The notes below the pieces were generated by a model. It saw only the letters and a list, made by a program, of their open reading frames with translations. It was not told the DNA's origin and searched no databases. Positions 1 through 8,535 of a DNA stretch of 64,000 nucleotides are shown piece by piece (within the stretch, counting starts at the first letter, position 1; every line of letters begins with the position of its first letter). The DNA lies in contig NZ_BAKG01000004.1 in NCBI RefSeq assembly GCF_000614065.1, positions 1 to 64,000 of the forward strand, read 5' to 3'. A program made the position numbers and the translations under genes. This DNA comes from Prevotella dentasini JCM 15908. Lineage in GTDB: Bacteria > Bacteroidota > Bacteroidia > Bacteroidales > Bacteroidaceae.

Positions 1-10
1 TTTGCGGCAA

Positions 11-76
11 GCGGAAAATTTATATACGGTTAGCGGAAAATTTATATACGGTTAGCGGAAAATTTATATACGGTTA
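11..76. repeat. Three tandem copies of a 22-bp repeat
   Basis: Three identical 22-base units follow each other at 11-32, 33-54 and 55-76, each beginning GCGGAAAATTTA and ending ACGGTTA. The same words recur in the palindromic element that follows and in the copy near 41.47-41.58 kb. This is one of several arrays in the window with a 22-23 base period. Function unknown. Confidence 0.9.
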
Positions 77-77
77 G

Positions 78-149
78 AAATTTACGGGGAAGCGGTTAGA
101 AAAATATTTCTATACGTATAGAAATTTTCCGCTAACCGTATATAAATTT
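78..149. repeat. 72-bp palindromic interspersed repeat, copy A
   Basis: This segment is identical over 72 bases to 41508-41579. It contains a perfect 20-base palindrome (ATTTCTATACGTATAGAAAT) nested inside GGTTAG/CTAACC arms, so a single strand could fold into a long hairpin. It lies in non-coding sequence and carries no transposase. Confidence 0.88.
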
Positions 150-660
150 TAGGCCCCCCTGAAGCCCGGAAAACAACGGCCAATCCTGCCGGAAACCGGT
201 ACTATCCCCGCAAAAGATTTTAGAATTTTGTATCTTTCAGATAATCAATAAGATAAGAAAGAATAAAGGATAAAAGGGTTACGAGTTGGAAACGAGCGAG
301 TTTCTTTCCCTTTCTTTATTCTGCAATGCCTCAAAGAACACGTTGTACTATGTTGCAAAGATAATGATTTTCTGATGAAAACAGCGTGTTTTTACGGAAA
401 TAAATTGCAGGCACACCTAAAAATAATCACATACTAAGTCCAATGAAAGTAATTTGAAAGGATTTTTTGTCTTATCATTACGTCTGAAAAAAAGGTCAGA
501 ATCAAACGATTTGGTATTGCAAGATGAGAGGAAATGAGAAAAATAAAACTTTTTAAAGAAAAATCCTTCGAAAAATTTGGCAGGTTGAAATATTTTGCAT
601 ACTATTGCACTGAAAGCAGCAGAACAAATGTTCTGTTTTCAAGTTTAACGTTATGGATTT
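150..660. other. Intergenic region upstream of the TetR gene
   Basis: No credible gene is visible. Besides the promoter at 576-608, a minus-strand TATCTTTGC box lies at 355-363 and could serve a gene left of the window. A GTTAC-containing segment at 275-290 resembles one at 8691-8706. Confidence 0.5.
576..608 (+). promoter_or_regulatory. Bacteroidetes-type promoter for the TetR gene
   Basis: TTTG at 576-579 is followed after exactly 20 bases by TACTATTGC at 600-608, one mismatch from TAnnTTTGC. The start codon is about 50 bases downstream. The same TTTGGCAG word occurs in the -33 region of the tRNA promoter near 48.58 kb. Confidence 0.6.
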
Positions 661-1272
661 ATGGAAAATCAGACAGATAAAGAAAACATAAGCAAAAGGG
701 ATATCATCCTTAACGAATCGTTCAGACTGTTCTTGAAAAAAGGATATGCAGCCGTATCCTTTTCGGACTTAGTGGAAGCGACCAATGTCTCTCGCGGCAA
801 CATGTTCCATCATTTCAAGAATAAAGAGGACATATTCCATCATGCCGTTGATAGATTTGTATTTGAGTTTCTCAGTGATAATGGGTATGACCTCCCTGAT
901 ACCACAAGCCTGACACCATTAAAGGATTTCATTGACAGCCGTGTGGAAAACATCGGTCGGCGCATGAATTCATTTTTCATGATGACAAAGGGCACAGTCA
1001 CCTCTGCCAATTTCATGTCATTCATACTGTACCTGAAAGACAATTACCCGAACTGGAAAGAGAAGTTTCAGGAATATGAGGACAGGAAGAACAATGAATG
1101 GCGTGAGGTGATAGAGCTTGCCAAACAGAAAGGAGAGATTACTCAAACTGTGGAAACAGAAAAGGTTATATCTTCCATAAGAAATATATATCTTGGATTG
1201 TCATACAGAAGTGCATTGAGTGCCCAGCTCTCCATTCCCGAAACTGAAAAATCAGATATACACAATATATAA
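661..1272 (+). CDS. TetR/AcrR-family transcriptional regulator
   Basis: A 203-residue protein with the TetR layout. An N-terminal helix-turn-helix occupies about residues 12-60 (ILNESFRLFLKKGYAAVSF, then VSRGNMFHHFKNKEDIF), followed by a variable all-helical ligand-binding half. Such proteins are dimeric repressors released by a small ligand. The gene starts about 50 bases after a consensus promoter and ends 23 bases before the next reading frame. The target is unknown. The downstream genes encode surface-type proteins rather than an efflux pump, so the usual neighbour rule does not give a target, and autoregulation is the only inference available. The family call is secure. Confidence 0.88.
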   Translation: MENQTDKENISKRDIILNESFRLFLKKGYAAVSFSDLVEATNVSRGNMFHHFKNKEDIFHHAVDRFVFEFLSDNGYDLPDTTSLTPLKDFIDSRVENIGRRMNSFFMMTKGTVTSANFMSFILYLKDNYPNWKEKFQEYEDRKNNEWREVIELAKQKGEITQTVETEKVISSIRNIYLGLSYRSALSAQLSIPETEKSDIHNI

Positions 1273-1295
1273 TTTAATAACCAAATAATGTTCCT

Positions 1296-1916
1296 ATGGA
1301 AAAATCGGTATATATCAATGGCGTGTCGGCATATCCTAATGAAAAGTATACTTTTGACTTGATACAAAAAGATGAGACAGGTAAGATTGTCGGAGGGGAG
1401 ACATTTGTTGTGGAAGCCCCGATACTTAGCTATAAGCCGATTGACATTGTCCCTGTTGAAGTCGGAGTGGGGGAATATGAACTCTCGGCAGACTGGCAAG
1501 GAACAGACTATTCTGCCCGCTGGACAGATAGAAATGGCAAAGATTTAGGAGAAGGAAATAAAATTACGGTAAATCCAACCGCAAAAAATAATGAATTCTC
1601 CGTAACAGCCCTCTCTTCTCAGGGTGAAATGGTGCGAGAAAGTATTACATTGGAATCCAAGACCGGATTGAAATCAGTCGCCCCCACATTGGTCGATGAT
1701 TTTATAAATGTTGAGTTGCACAGTCCTGTCAATTCAAAAAATGCTGTGCTTCAAGTAAGCAGTTTAACACAAGGGACAATTCTATTGAATAAGGCTCTTC
1801 CTCTTGACACAAAAAAGATGCAGTTTGATGTAACTTCCTTACCAAACGGCATTTATCTACTCTCCTATTCTGTTGATGGTCAAATTATAGACAATAAGAA
1901 GTTCAATAAAAGATAA
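1296..1916 (+). CDS. T9SS C-terminal-domain protein, probably an N-terminally truncated fragment
   Basis: 206 residues. The first half is beta-rich, Ig-like sequence. The last 75 residues look like a type A sorting domain of the type IX secretion system (DFINVELHSP, then LPNGIYLLSYSVDGQIIDNKKF). T9SS cargo must first cross the inner membrane with a signal peptide, but none is present: the protein starts directly with MEKSVYING, and the TetR stop is only 23 bases upstream. I infer that this is the C-terminal piece of a larger surface protein joined to the TetR gene by rearrangement, or that an upstream part was lost. A real cytoplasmic protein seems unlikely. A terminator-like hairpin follows. 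Confidence 0.6.
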   Translation: MEKSVYINGVSAYPNEKYTFDLIQKDETGKIVGGETFVVEAPILSYKPIDIVPVEVGVGEYELSADWQGTDYSARWTDRNGKDLGEGNKITVNPTAKNNEFSVTALSSQGEMVRESITLESKTGLKSVAPTLVDDFINVELHSPVNSKNAVLQVSSLTQGTILLNKALPLDTKKMQFDVTSLPNGIYLLSYSVDGQIIDNKKFNKR

Positions 1917-1926
1917 TTATTTTTTC

Positions 1927-1969
1927 GGCAACGGGGAGGGGTACACACTTTCCTTGTTGCCATTTTTAT
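1927..1969 (+). terminator. Rho-independent terminator
   Basis: GGCAAC at 1927-1932 pairs with GTTGCC at 1957-1962, extended inward by GGGGA/TTCC. A run of five T follows immediately. It sits just after the T9SS-domain fragment. Confidence 0.6.
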
Positions 1970-1986
1970 AAAGTAAAAATTTTAGA

Positions 1987-3434
1987 GTGATGAAAAAAAA
2001 TCTTTTGTTCGTATCTTTGTTTCTTGCCGTTTTTTTTCAAAAGGCGTGGGGGCAAGTCAGTTTCTATGATGCGAGAGTGAGCGAGTACGGGCAGTTAGAA
2101 CAAGTTTTAGGAGACAAGTGGAATGCCATAGACTCTTTGGTTGTACATGGTCCGATCAACAAAACAGATTTTAAAACTATGTGGAAATGTAGTTTTAAAG
2201 GTAAACTCACTGTGTTGAACTTGGAAGATACTCAGATAGAAGGCCGAAAAATTCCGGATCTTGCATTATATAACCCTAAAAAACAAGATGGAACGAGTTC
2301 TATACATTTGAATATTCGGCGAATTATCCTTCCGGAAAATATTCAGGAAATCGGTGAATATGCTTTTATGAAAATGAAATTGGAAGAAATAAACTTTCCT
2401 CGAAATCTTAGAAAAATCGGCAGGGCTGCTTTTGCCAATTGTCATTGGTTTAAGACCAATCCCGTGATACCTGACGGGATGACCGAACTTCCTGCAAGAT
2501 GTTTCTTGAATTGTCAATGTTTCGACAAAGTAACATTGCCAACGTCGCTGAAAATAATTTCGGATGACTGTTTTTATAACACAAGAATATCTGAAGTTAA
2601 TTTCCCGGAAGGTTGGATAGTATTGGCGAGGGTGCATTTTATGCTTCTGATTTAATAATGGCAGATTTGCCCAATTCCGTAACTAAAATTGCATCATTCT
2701 CTTTCTCTATGTGTGATAGATTGCGCTATATACATATTCCTGAAAATGAATATATTACTTGCATTCCGGATTATTTTGCAGCCTATAATGATTCATTAGA
2801 GAGAGTAGATCTTCCTAATACCATAAAAAAGATCGGGGTTAGTTCTTTTGATTCAAATTACATGCTTAAAAGCATTAATCTTCCGGAAGGGTTAAAAAGC
2901 ATAGAACAGAATGCTTTTTGGTATTGTGCATTCGATTCTATCATTTTTCCTGCTTCACTTGAGTTTTTAGGAGGTGGAAGTGGTGCCTATTGGAAATACA
3001 TCAAGAATATTTATTCCCGTTCTCCCAACCCACCGTATTGTGCAGAAGACAAGATAAACCCGGGAAATGGACCATTCCACGGCTTTACCCCCAACGATAT
3101 ACCAGTCTATGTCCCCATCGGCTCGGGCGAGAAGTACCGTCAGGCTTTCGGCTGGAACTACTTCACCAATATCATCGAGACGGACAAGTTCCCATCCGGG
3201 ATAGAAACACCTATGGCGGACGATGCAGGGAAGTGCAAAGTATATGGAAAAGACGGCATGCTTGTCATTGAGGTGGCGGAAAGCCTTTCTGCTCCTGTCC
3301 GTTATTCGGTTTATGCCATAGATGGCGAGATGATAGATCATGGAAGCCTAACTTCCTCCCATTCTATCCAAATACCATCAAGAGGCATTTATATTGTCCG
3401 TGTCGGCAACACTGTTCATAAAATATTGGTATAA
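1987..3434 (+). CDS. BspA-like leucine-rich-repeat surface protein with T9SS sorting domain (frameshift)
   Basis: A protein of about 482 residues once a frameshift near 2613 is repaired: GGTTGG should be GGTTTGG, giving EGLDSIGEGAFYA. It has a signal peptide (LLFVSLFLAVFFQKAWGQ). Repeated BspA/Treponema-type leucine-rich repeats of about 23 residues follow (IGEYAFMKMKLEEINFPRNL, ISDDCFYNTRISEVNFPEG, IGVSSFDS, IEQNAFWY). A linker with the usual VPIGSGEKYRQAFGW ending leads to a C-terminal type IX sorting domain (GIYIVRVGNTVHKILV). Such proteins are exported to the cell surface and often bind host matrix proteins or other bacteria. The split may be a sequencing error rather than true decay. Confidence 0.85.
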
Positions 3435-3479
3435 AACCTATAAAATGATACTTGAACAGAAATAATGGTGGAGAACCGG

Positions 3480-3560
3480 ACGGTGGACTTTCAGATAGTA
3501 CGTTCATTGGGCAATCTGCTGCGAAAAATGCATGGAAGAATATAATCCCATCCTACATTC
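3480..3560 (+). pseudogene. Possible remnant of a second BspA-like gene
   Basis: One frame reads TFIGQSAAKNAWKNIIPSY, which resembles the 'VP-G-...-Y-...-W-...-NI' ending of BspA-like repeat proteins, including the intact gene just upstream. No start codon or repeats are attached. It may be a duplicated tail cut off where the mobile element begins. The match is short and could be chance. Confidence 0.3.
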
Positions 3561-3561
3561 C

Positions 3562-3981
3562 TTATCTCTCTCGATAGTCAATGGTCAAACTCACCGCCTT
3601 CTCTTGCAGGGCGGTGAGTTCTTTTGTCAAACCGACAAGCTCCTGCAGCAATGCCTGTATGCTTTTCTCTGCCGTATAAAGGTACATCAGGCGGACAACT
3701 TGATTATAGTTTGTACCAATCTTATGTACTTGGGCTGTAAGTTCGGAGAGTTTGCGGTAATACTCCACGACAGACTTGTCCACTGTTATCACTTTGAAAT
3801 GCTCACCCAATAATCTTGTACGCACGAATTCGGACTTGGACTTTGAACCAGACTTGTGATAAAGGTCTATTACCCGAAGCTGGTCTTTCGGGTCGGGCAG
3901 GCGGACGTGCCAGTCGTCCCACTTGTCGGGCATATCACCATACCTTTTCGGTACTCTTTTCCCTGATTTATTGCTTGCCAT
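3562..3981 (-). CDS. Relaxosome accessory protein (MobA/MobC-like of Bacteroides elements)
   Basis: 139 residues. The N-terminal half has a basic ribbon-helix-helix-like region (KSKSEFVRTRLLGEHF). A helical region follows with the signature KIGTNYNQVVRLM (about residues 88-100), characteristic of MobC-type mobilization proteins and of the small 'MobA' proteins of Bacteroides conjugative transposons. These bind oriT DNA and help the relaxase nick it. Upstream lies an exceptional inverted repeat (4040-4092) that fits an oriT. Normally the relaxase gene comes directly downstream. Here only about 125 bases separate the stop from the BspA-like gene, so the element depends on a relaxase from elsewhere or is dead. 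Confidence 0.75.
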   Translation of the reverse strand: MASNKSGKRVPKRYGDMPDKWDDWHVRLPDPKDQLRVIDLYHKSGSKSKSEFVRTRLLGEHFKVITVDKSVVEYYRKLSELTAQVHKIGTNYNQVVRLMYLYTAEKSIQALLQELVGLTKELTALQEKAVSLTIDYRER

Positions 3982-4039
3982 ATACTCTTGTTTTTATTCT
4001 TCTAATTACGACTTCGAAGTGATTTAATCCCCCTTCGGG

Positions 4040-4092
4040 GCAAGGGTCTTTGTGGGACAAACGGTAGTTTGTGTCACAAAGACACACCTTGC
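4040..4092. other. Candidate origin of transfer: long inverted repeat
   Basis: Three nested perfect stems pair: GCAAGG (4040-4045) with CCTTGC (4087-4092), GTCTTTGTG (4046-4054) with CACAAAGAC (4075-4083), and ACAAAC (4057-4062) with GTTTGT (4067-4072). This gives 21 base pairs around a GGTA loop. No T-run follows on either strand, which argues against a terminator. It lies 59-111 bases before the start of the mobilization gene, where oriT is expected. Confidence 0.5.
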
Positions 4093-4125
4093 TGATGTAG
4101 AAAATGGATTATAAGCCCATGCCGT

Positions 4126-4152
4126 GTTACTGCATTCATTGAATGCGGTAAC
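4126..4152. repeat. Inverted repeat in the putative oriT region
   Basis: GTTACTGCATTC at 4126-4137 pairs with GAATGCGGTAAC at 4141-4152 with one T-G mismatch and a three-base loop. It could be a binding site for the mobilization protein or the adjacent HTH proteins. Confidence 0.45.
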
Positions 4153-4290
4153 TCTGCACAGGCTTGCATTCGAGGATTGCAGTTGTTCAGGGTTTCCGCC
4201 ATCTTTCCACATCCTCCTTGTATTGATCGAGGTGTTCCCGAAGCACCTGTTCCACATATCCCAAAACATTCGCTCTCTGCTCCTTTACAC

Positions 4291-4599
4291 TTACCATAGC
4301 TTCTTGGGTATCGGATTATAATATCTTTCAAGCATGGCTTGTACGTCGCTCTGTTTGTAGAGTATCTTTCCTCCGATTTTGCAGAAAGGAAGCGTTCCTG
4401 CATTTCTGTACTCTTGGAGCGTGCGTGTGCTGAGCCGTAATTGGCTGCAAACCTCCTCGCCCGTGAGGTAAACCTCTCCGCCCAGCATGGGGCGTGCTGT
4501 TGCGCAATACCGCTCCAGTTTCTTCAATGTACCCTCCATCAACTGTGAAAACAACTGCATCTGAGGGGCTTCCTGCGTAATGATTTCATTCTCTGCCAT
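4291..4599 (-). CDS. Helix-turn-helix (excisionase/MerR-like) protein of the element
   Basis: About 102 residues from the ATG at 4599, chosen because it follows the preceding stop by 7 bases; an ATG at 4623 would overlap that gene. The C-terminal half is a helix-turn-helix 17 / excisionase-type domain (YLTGEEVCSQLRLSTRTLQE, then CKIGGKILYKQSDVQAMLE). The N-terminal helix QLFSQLMEGTLKKLERY is typical of the class found next to integrases in Bacteroides elements. Such proteins act as recombination directionality factors or regulators of excision genes. It probably forms a two-gene unit with the similar gene upstream. Confidence 0.75.
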   Translation of the reverse strand: MAENEIITQEAPQMQLFSQLMEGTLKKLERYCATARPMLGGEVYLTGEEVCSQLRLSTRTLQEYRNAGTLPFCKIGGKILYKQSDVQAMLERYYNPIPKKLW

Positions 4600-4606
4600 A
4601 ATTCGT

Positions 4607-4877
4607 TCATTCCTTGACTTCATTCAGCATTTCACAGATGTTGGTCTGCTTGTAATAACACTTGTGTCCAATCATTGAGAAAGGGATTTTTCCCGTATCT
4701 CTGTATGATTGCAGGGTACGCTTGCTGATAACCCAAACGCTTGCACACGGCTTCGTTGTCGAGCCATTGCTCGGTCTCAGGAGGATTACCGATGAGCTGT
4801 TCCACACGATGGATAAAGTCTGCAAATTCGGAGCGATGTCGCTCCCACGCTTTGCGGTCGATGATAATGAGTTTCAT
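4607..4877 (-). CDS. Second small helix-turn-helix protein (frameshift)
   Basis: Two overlapping frames join into one protein of about 89 residues. It begins MKLIIIDRKAWERHRSEF and continues with ETEQWLDNEAVCKRLG, then ISKRTLQSYRDTGKIPFSMI and HKCYYKQTNICEML. The join needs removal of one base near 4730, where GGGTTATC should read GGGTATC. The result is the same helix-turn-helix 17 family as the next gene. It follows the pattern 'two HTH genes in tandem' seen in Bacteroides mobilizable elements. Whether the extra base is real or a read error cannot be decided, but the many similar indels in core genes favour error. Confidence 0.7.
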
Positions 4878-5557
4878 TGCCTTGATTTTGTTTTAATTAC
4901 GTTGTTGTTACTCGGCAAACAAACCCATATACAGTTCATTGCCGCTATTGTCGTGTGCAAAGGTAAGTGCAAGAAAGCATAGAAAAAAAGCAGGGAAACA
5001 GAGGGAAAACAAGGGAAGTTAAAGATGAAAACAATGGGAAGATACAAGAATTGCGGTAATGAGAAGAGGTGCCGGTTCGTTCCATATCAGCGAATATGGA
5101 AGCAGGTAACTCCCGAACATTCGAGAGTTCGACATATCGGACGTTCTATCGTTCGATAAACAGATAGTCCGAACGGTCGATATTTTGAAAGAACAATAGT
5201 TCTTTCTTCCGAGCGATTGAGAAATAGGGCAAAAGGTTATTTATACGATTGCACGATTGAATATTTGTTTTATCGCTTGCGTCCAAAGAGCCTGAGTATG
5301 CCGTATTCGTTCGGGCATTTTTTTGGGCGGTTCGCCTATTGCTGCAAGGTTGGAGTGAAAAATACGACCGCACGAAAGATTGTTTTGCAAGTATGATTGT
5401 ATCAAGGTATAGAGAAAAAGCCCTGCGGTGGAGATTTTCCGCTCCATCTGCAGGGCTTGACCTTGCGGGCAATCAAGGCAACTGCCATACCTTTGCCCGA
5501 CCGATTACGGCTTCAGGAGATTTGCGTGAGATTGTTTGCAGAGAATAAGCGTTGGCT
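4878..5557. other. Non-coding region inside the mobile element
   Basis: About 680 bases without a convincing gene. The right part holds a terminator for the DUF1896 gene. The middle (5100-5180) is rich in imperfect CGAAC/GTTCG words. No promoter is clear. Confidence 0.4.
5414..5457 (-). terminator. Rho-independent terminator after the DUF1896 gene
   Basis: On the minus strand AGCCCTGC (5457-5450) pairs with GCAGGGCT (5426-5419), and a T-run follows. A GATGGAG/CTCCACC stem extends it inside. It lies about 100 bases beyond the DUF1896 stop codon. Confidence 0.7.
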
Positions 5558-5986
5558 TTATCCGTTCGTCTGACCGATTATTGGCAAGTTATTGCTCTCA
5601 ATGAGCAGCACAATCGTGCCTGTGAGTTCGGTGCAAAGACGGTCGTATTGTCCGCTTGCGACAAATTCGTCCGTCAAACCGAACTTGTCGAATGTGGCTT
5701 GAACAGCCTTGTTCGACAACAAAACGGGTGCGAGTCTTTCAGGAAGCGATGCAGGCAGTTCCCTTTCAAACTCGTTTTCCAACACGGATACAAGCGTATC
5801 ATACTTGGAGAAGTGCAACCCTTGATACAGAACCTCACTTGCCATGCTCTCCGCTTCGGGATGCGTGAAGCCCTGTGCCACTGCATCGCAGTAGGCGGTC
5901 AGTGCCATGTCTGCCCGTGCGGTGATAAATTCTATGTCTTGCAATCTTTCGGGGTGATGCTCACCAATGTAACTTCTTAGCTTCAA
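5558..5986 (-). CDS. DUF1896 family protein
   Basis: 142 residues matching DUF1896, a family almost confined to Bacteroidetes conjugative and mobilizable elements. Hallmarks are the opening LRSYIGEHHPERLQDIEFI, then ARADMALTAY, the central VLYQGLHFSKYDTLVSVL, and the ending LTDEFVASGQYD with LTGTIVLLIES. Its biochemical role is unknown. It has no signal peptide or membrane segment, so it is cytoplasmic. It lies between the HTH pair and the integrases and has its own downstream terminator. Family recognition is firm; function cannot be given. Confidence 0.82.
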   Translation of the reverse strand: MKLRSYIGEHHPERLQDIEFITARADMALTAYCDAVAQGFTHPEAESMASEVLYQGLHFSKYDTLVSVLENEFERELPASLPERLAPVLLSNKAVQATFDKFGLTDEFVASGQYDRLCTELTGTIVLLIESNNLPIIGQTNG

Positions 5987-6050
5987 CCGAAAGTAGGAAA
6001 GTTCCTTTGTATTTTTTATCTGTCTTCATTTTGTAGATATTTGATGATTT

Positions 6051-7311
6051 CTAAAATGCTGTTGTACCTTGCTTTTCGATGGATTCTGTATAGTCAGAAA
6101 AAGCCTTGCTTTTATGTTCCTGCAAACGGCTCATGTCCTCTCTGATTTTTAGGTCGGTAATCTTTCCATAAATCTGTGTCGTGCCAATGTCGCTGTGTCC
6201 GAGCATCTTACTGAGCGTTTCCATTGCCATACCGTTGGAAAGGCAGATGGTCGTGGCGAAAGTGTGGCGAGCCATGTGAAAGGTCAAGCCTTTCTCTATC
6301 CGGCATATCTGACCGATGTTTATACAGGCGAAAGATGCCTTGCTGACATTCAATGTCGGAAAAATCTGCTCATCGGGTTGCTTTCCTTTCATATAGATGT
6401 CCAGTATCTCCCTTGCGATGGCAGAAGAGGATGATGGCTTCCACGTCCGTCTTCTGCCTTTTGATGCGTATCTCACAAGTCCCGTCATCATAATGGTGGA
6501 TATGCCTTGGGGTCAGTCGCAGCATATCCACACGAGCCAGTCCCGTGAAGGCACAGAAAATGAAGAGCTGCCTTGCCCGCTCGAACTGCTTGTTGATGAT
6601 GGGCGTTTGCAAAATGCGGTTGAGCTCCTCCGTTGTAAGATACCTTCTCGTGCCGTGTGGCTTTTCCGCCTTGAAATCCACAAACGGGTCCCGGCGGATG
6701 TATTTTTTCCGTTGCCCGATGCCTATGAGCTTTCTCAGGAAGACAACCGTCATCTGAATGGTGGCGGGTGAAAGTCTGCGCTTGCTTTTCAGGTAGAAGT
6801 CCAAATCCTCTATAAAGCCATAATCCAACCGTGAATAGCAAATATCCGACACTCCGTATTTCTCCTGCAAAAACGACACTATAAGCTGCCTGTCATAGAT
6901 ATAGTTGCGAAAAGTGGATTGTGCGATGGTAACTCCCACACACGGGCGTTTTTCCTCTATAAAACGGTCTGCCTCTTCCATGAGCATGCCATTGTTTTGA
7001 GAATCCTCCGTCAGACGGCTTTTGAGAAGTTCTGCGCTTACATACCCCTTTTGCCAAACCAGCTCAGTGTATTTGGCTTGCATCTGTCCTTCCTTTTCTG
7101 TCAGTATGCGGTTGATGTTCTTCATTTCGTCAAGGTCGCCTTTGCATCTGCCATGCTTTGCGTCCCAATTGTCAGGATTGATTTCCAGCCCCATGCTGTA
7201 TTGTACCTGCTGCCCGTCAATGGTAATGCGTCCCATTATCGGGCATTTGCCGTTCTTCTTCTGTTTGGAACGGTTGATGTAAAATAATGTCCTGAATGTA
7301 CTGCGTGCCAT
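6051..7311 (-). CDS. Tyrosine recombinase / integrase 1 (frameshift)
   Basis: About 420 residues after repair. The N-terminal arm (FRTLFYINRSKQKKNGKCPI) and SAM-like core-binding domain are typical of Bacteroides integrases. The catalytic C-terminus has HMARHTFA and LGHSDIGTTQIYGKI, giving the His-x-x-Arg, second His and nucleophilic Tyr. Near 6425-6435 the frame breaks. Adding one C to each of two C-pairs would restore a VEAIIPLLPIAREI-like sequence and accounts exactly for the observed length. At the position of the first catalytic arginine it has FTGLARVDMLRL, as in IntDOT-type recombinases that lack canonical Arg I. It lies 3 bases downstream of integrase 2. Confidence 0.82.
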
Positions 7312-7314
7312 AAA

Positions 7315-8535
7315 CTATAATTTTAAGGTGAATGTGTGTTCTATCCGCTGTTGAATCTTCTGCATATCCTGTCTTATTCTTTCGGAATTGACCGCTGCAT
7401 ACACTTGTGTCGTTCTCAAATTTGTATGTCCCAACATGCCGCTTACGGTTTCTATCGGGACACCTGCCGACAGGGTGATGACCGATGCAAAGGTATGCCG
7501 GGCCATGTGAAAGGTCAGTGGAGCTTCCATACCGATACTCCTCTGTATGTAGTGCATTGCATTGTAAACCACGTCTCTTGGGGGAACATCAAACACATAT
7601 CCTGCCCGTCTGCCCCTGTATCTTTCCATGATTATCTTGGCAGGAGGGAGAACCACTACTCGAAAAGGAGTCTTTGTCTTGACACGCTTGTTTTTTATAC
7701 ATAGCTTTCCTTCCTCAATGATGATGTTTTCCTCTTTGAGATTGCGTATGTCCGAAATTGCAAGACCGCTGAAGCAGGAGAACACGAACAAATCACGGAC
7801 GACACGATATTTCTCCCATTTGACGGGCAGGTCGATAATCTTTTGCAGGTCGTCCTGCGTGATGTTTCTCGGTGTTCCTTTCAGTTTCTCGTAACTGTAG
7901 CCAATGAATGGGTACATGCCTGTCATGCCGTTTTTGACAGCCTTGTTCACAACCGCCTTTAAGGCGGTCAAGGCACTGCATATACTGCCACGCTTCAGTT
8001 TTCTGTCTATTGTCAGAAAGTATTCATAGCCTTCTATAAAGGAAATATCCAGCTCCATAAGCGGAATATCACTTAACTTGTACTTCCTCCGCATATACTC
8101 CCGAAGAAGCGTTTGCTGATAGGTGCGCAGCTCCAAAGTTTTCATTGCCCTGTCTATGCCCACCCTTTCCTCAATCTGTCTGAGGTATTCGGCATAGCAC
8201 TCTAAAAGCATTGCGTTTTGACAAAGCTGTCCCTGATAGGCATTGCGCACGTCCGAAGCCGAGAATGTCTCTCCCCTTTCGCAGAGTTCCCGATAACGTG
8301 CGTGAACGAGCGCGGTGCATTCATTCAAATACCGGTTGATTGAATCTGCAATGGCACTCTTGCCGAGAAGACGTTGCTTCCTGCAGTCCCAAAGAGATAA
8401 TGGGACTTTCTTTTTGGCGGAAAAGGCGGAATGCTTCCTGCCCAGTTCTATCCGTCCGATAAGCGGCACCATGCCTTTTTTGTCCGCTCGTTTAGCCTGT
8501 ACGAAAAACGAGACTTTCAGTTTGTTTTCTTTCAT
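7315..8535 (-). CDS. Tyrosine recombinase / integrase 2
   Basis: 406 residues from the ATG at 8535 (MKENKLKVSFFVQAKRADKK). I prefer this to the ATG at 8658, because the extra 41 residues are not typical and the arm-binding domain begins here. It contains an N-terminal arm domain, a phage-integrase SAM-like domain (about residues 115-220) and a catalytic domain with HMARHTFA, LGHTNLRTTQ and VYAAV. FSGLAISDIRNL stands where most tyrosine recombinases have the first Arg, again the IntDOT-like variant. With integrase 1 it forms a two-integrase module, an arrangement known in Bacteroidetes elements in which both enzymes may be needed for integration or excision. The frame is intact. Confidence 0.88.
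   Translation of the reverse strand: MKENKLKVSFFVQAKRADKKGMVPLIGRIELGRKHSAFSAKKKVPLSLWDCRKQRLLGKSAIADSINRYLNECTALVHARYRELCERGETFSASDVRNAYQGQLCQNAMLLECYAEYLRQIEERVGIDRAMKTLELRTYQQTLLREYMRRKYKLSDIPLMELDISFIEGYEYFLTIDRKLKRGSICSALTALKAVVNKAVKNGMTGMYPFIGYSYEKLKGTPRNITQDDLQKIIDLPVKWEKYRVVRDLFVFSCFSGLAISDIRNLKEENIIIEEGKLCIKNKRVKTKTPFRVVVLPPAKIIMERYRGRRAGYVFDVPPRDVVYNAMHYIQRSIGMEAPLTFHMARHTFASVITLSAGVPIETVSGMLGHTNLRTTQVYAAVNSERIRQDMQKIQQRIEHTFTLKL

Larger units (their letters stand above)
3982..4290. other. Non-coding region between mob gene and HTH gene
   Basis: No gene is visible. It holds the inverted repeats at 4040-4092 and 4126-4152, the organisation expected of a transfer-origin region. A small CCCC-TTC-GGGG hairpin lies at 4029-4039. 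Confidence 0.5.
3562..8535 (-). mobile_element. Reduced mobilizable/integrative element
   Basis: The block holds, all on the minus strand, two tyrosine recombinases, a DUF1896 protein, two small helix-turn-helix proteins of the excisionase type, a strong inverted repeat resembling an oriT, and a relaxosome accessory gene. This gene order matches small Bacteroides mobilizable transposons. The relaxase gene that normally follows the accessory gene is absent: the block abuts the BspA-like gene instead. Ends are not determined, and the coordinates give only the gene block. Confidence 0.7.
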
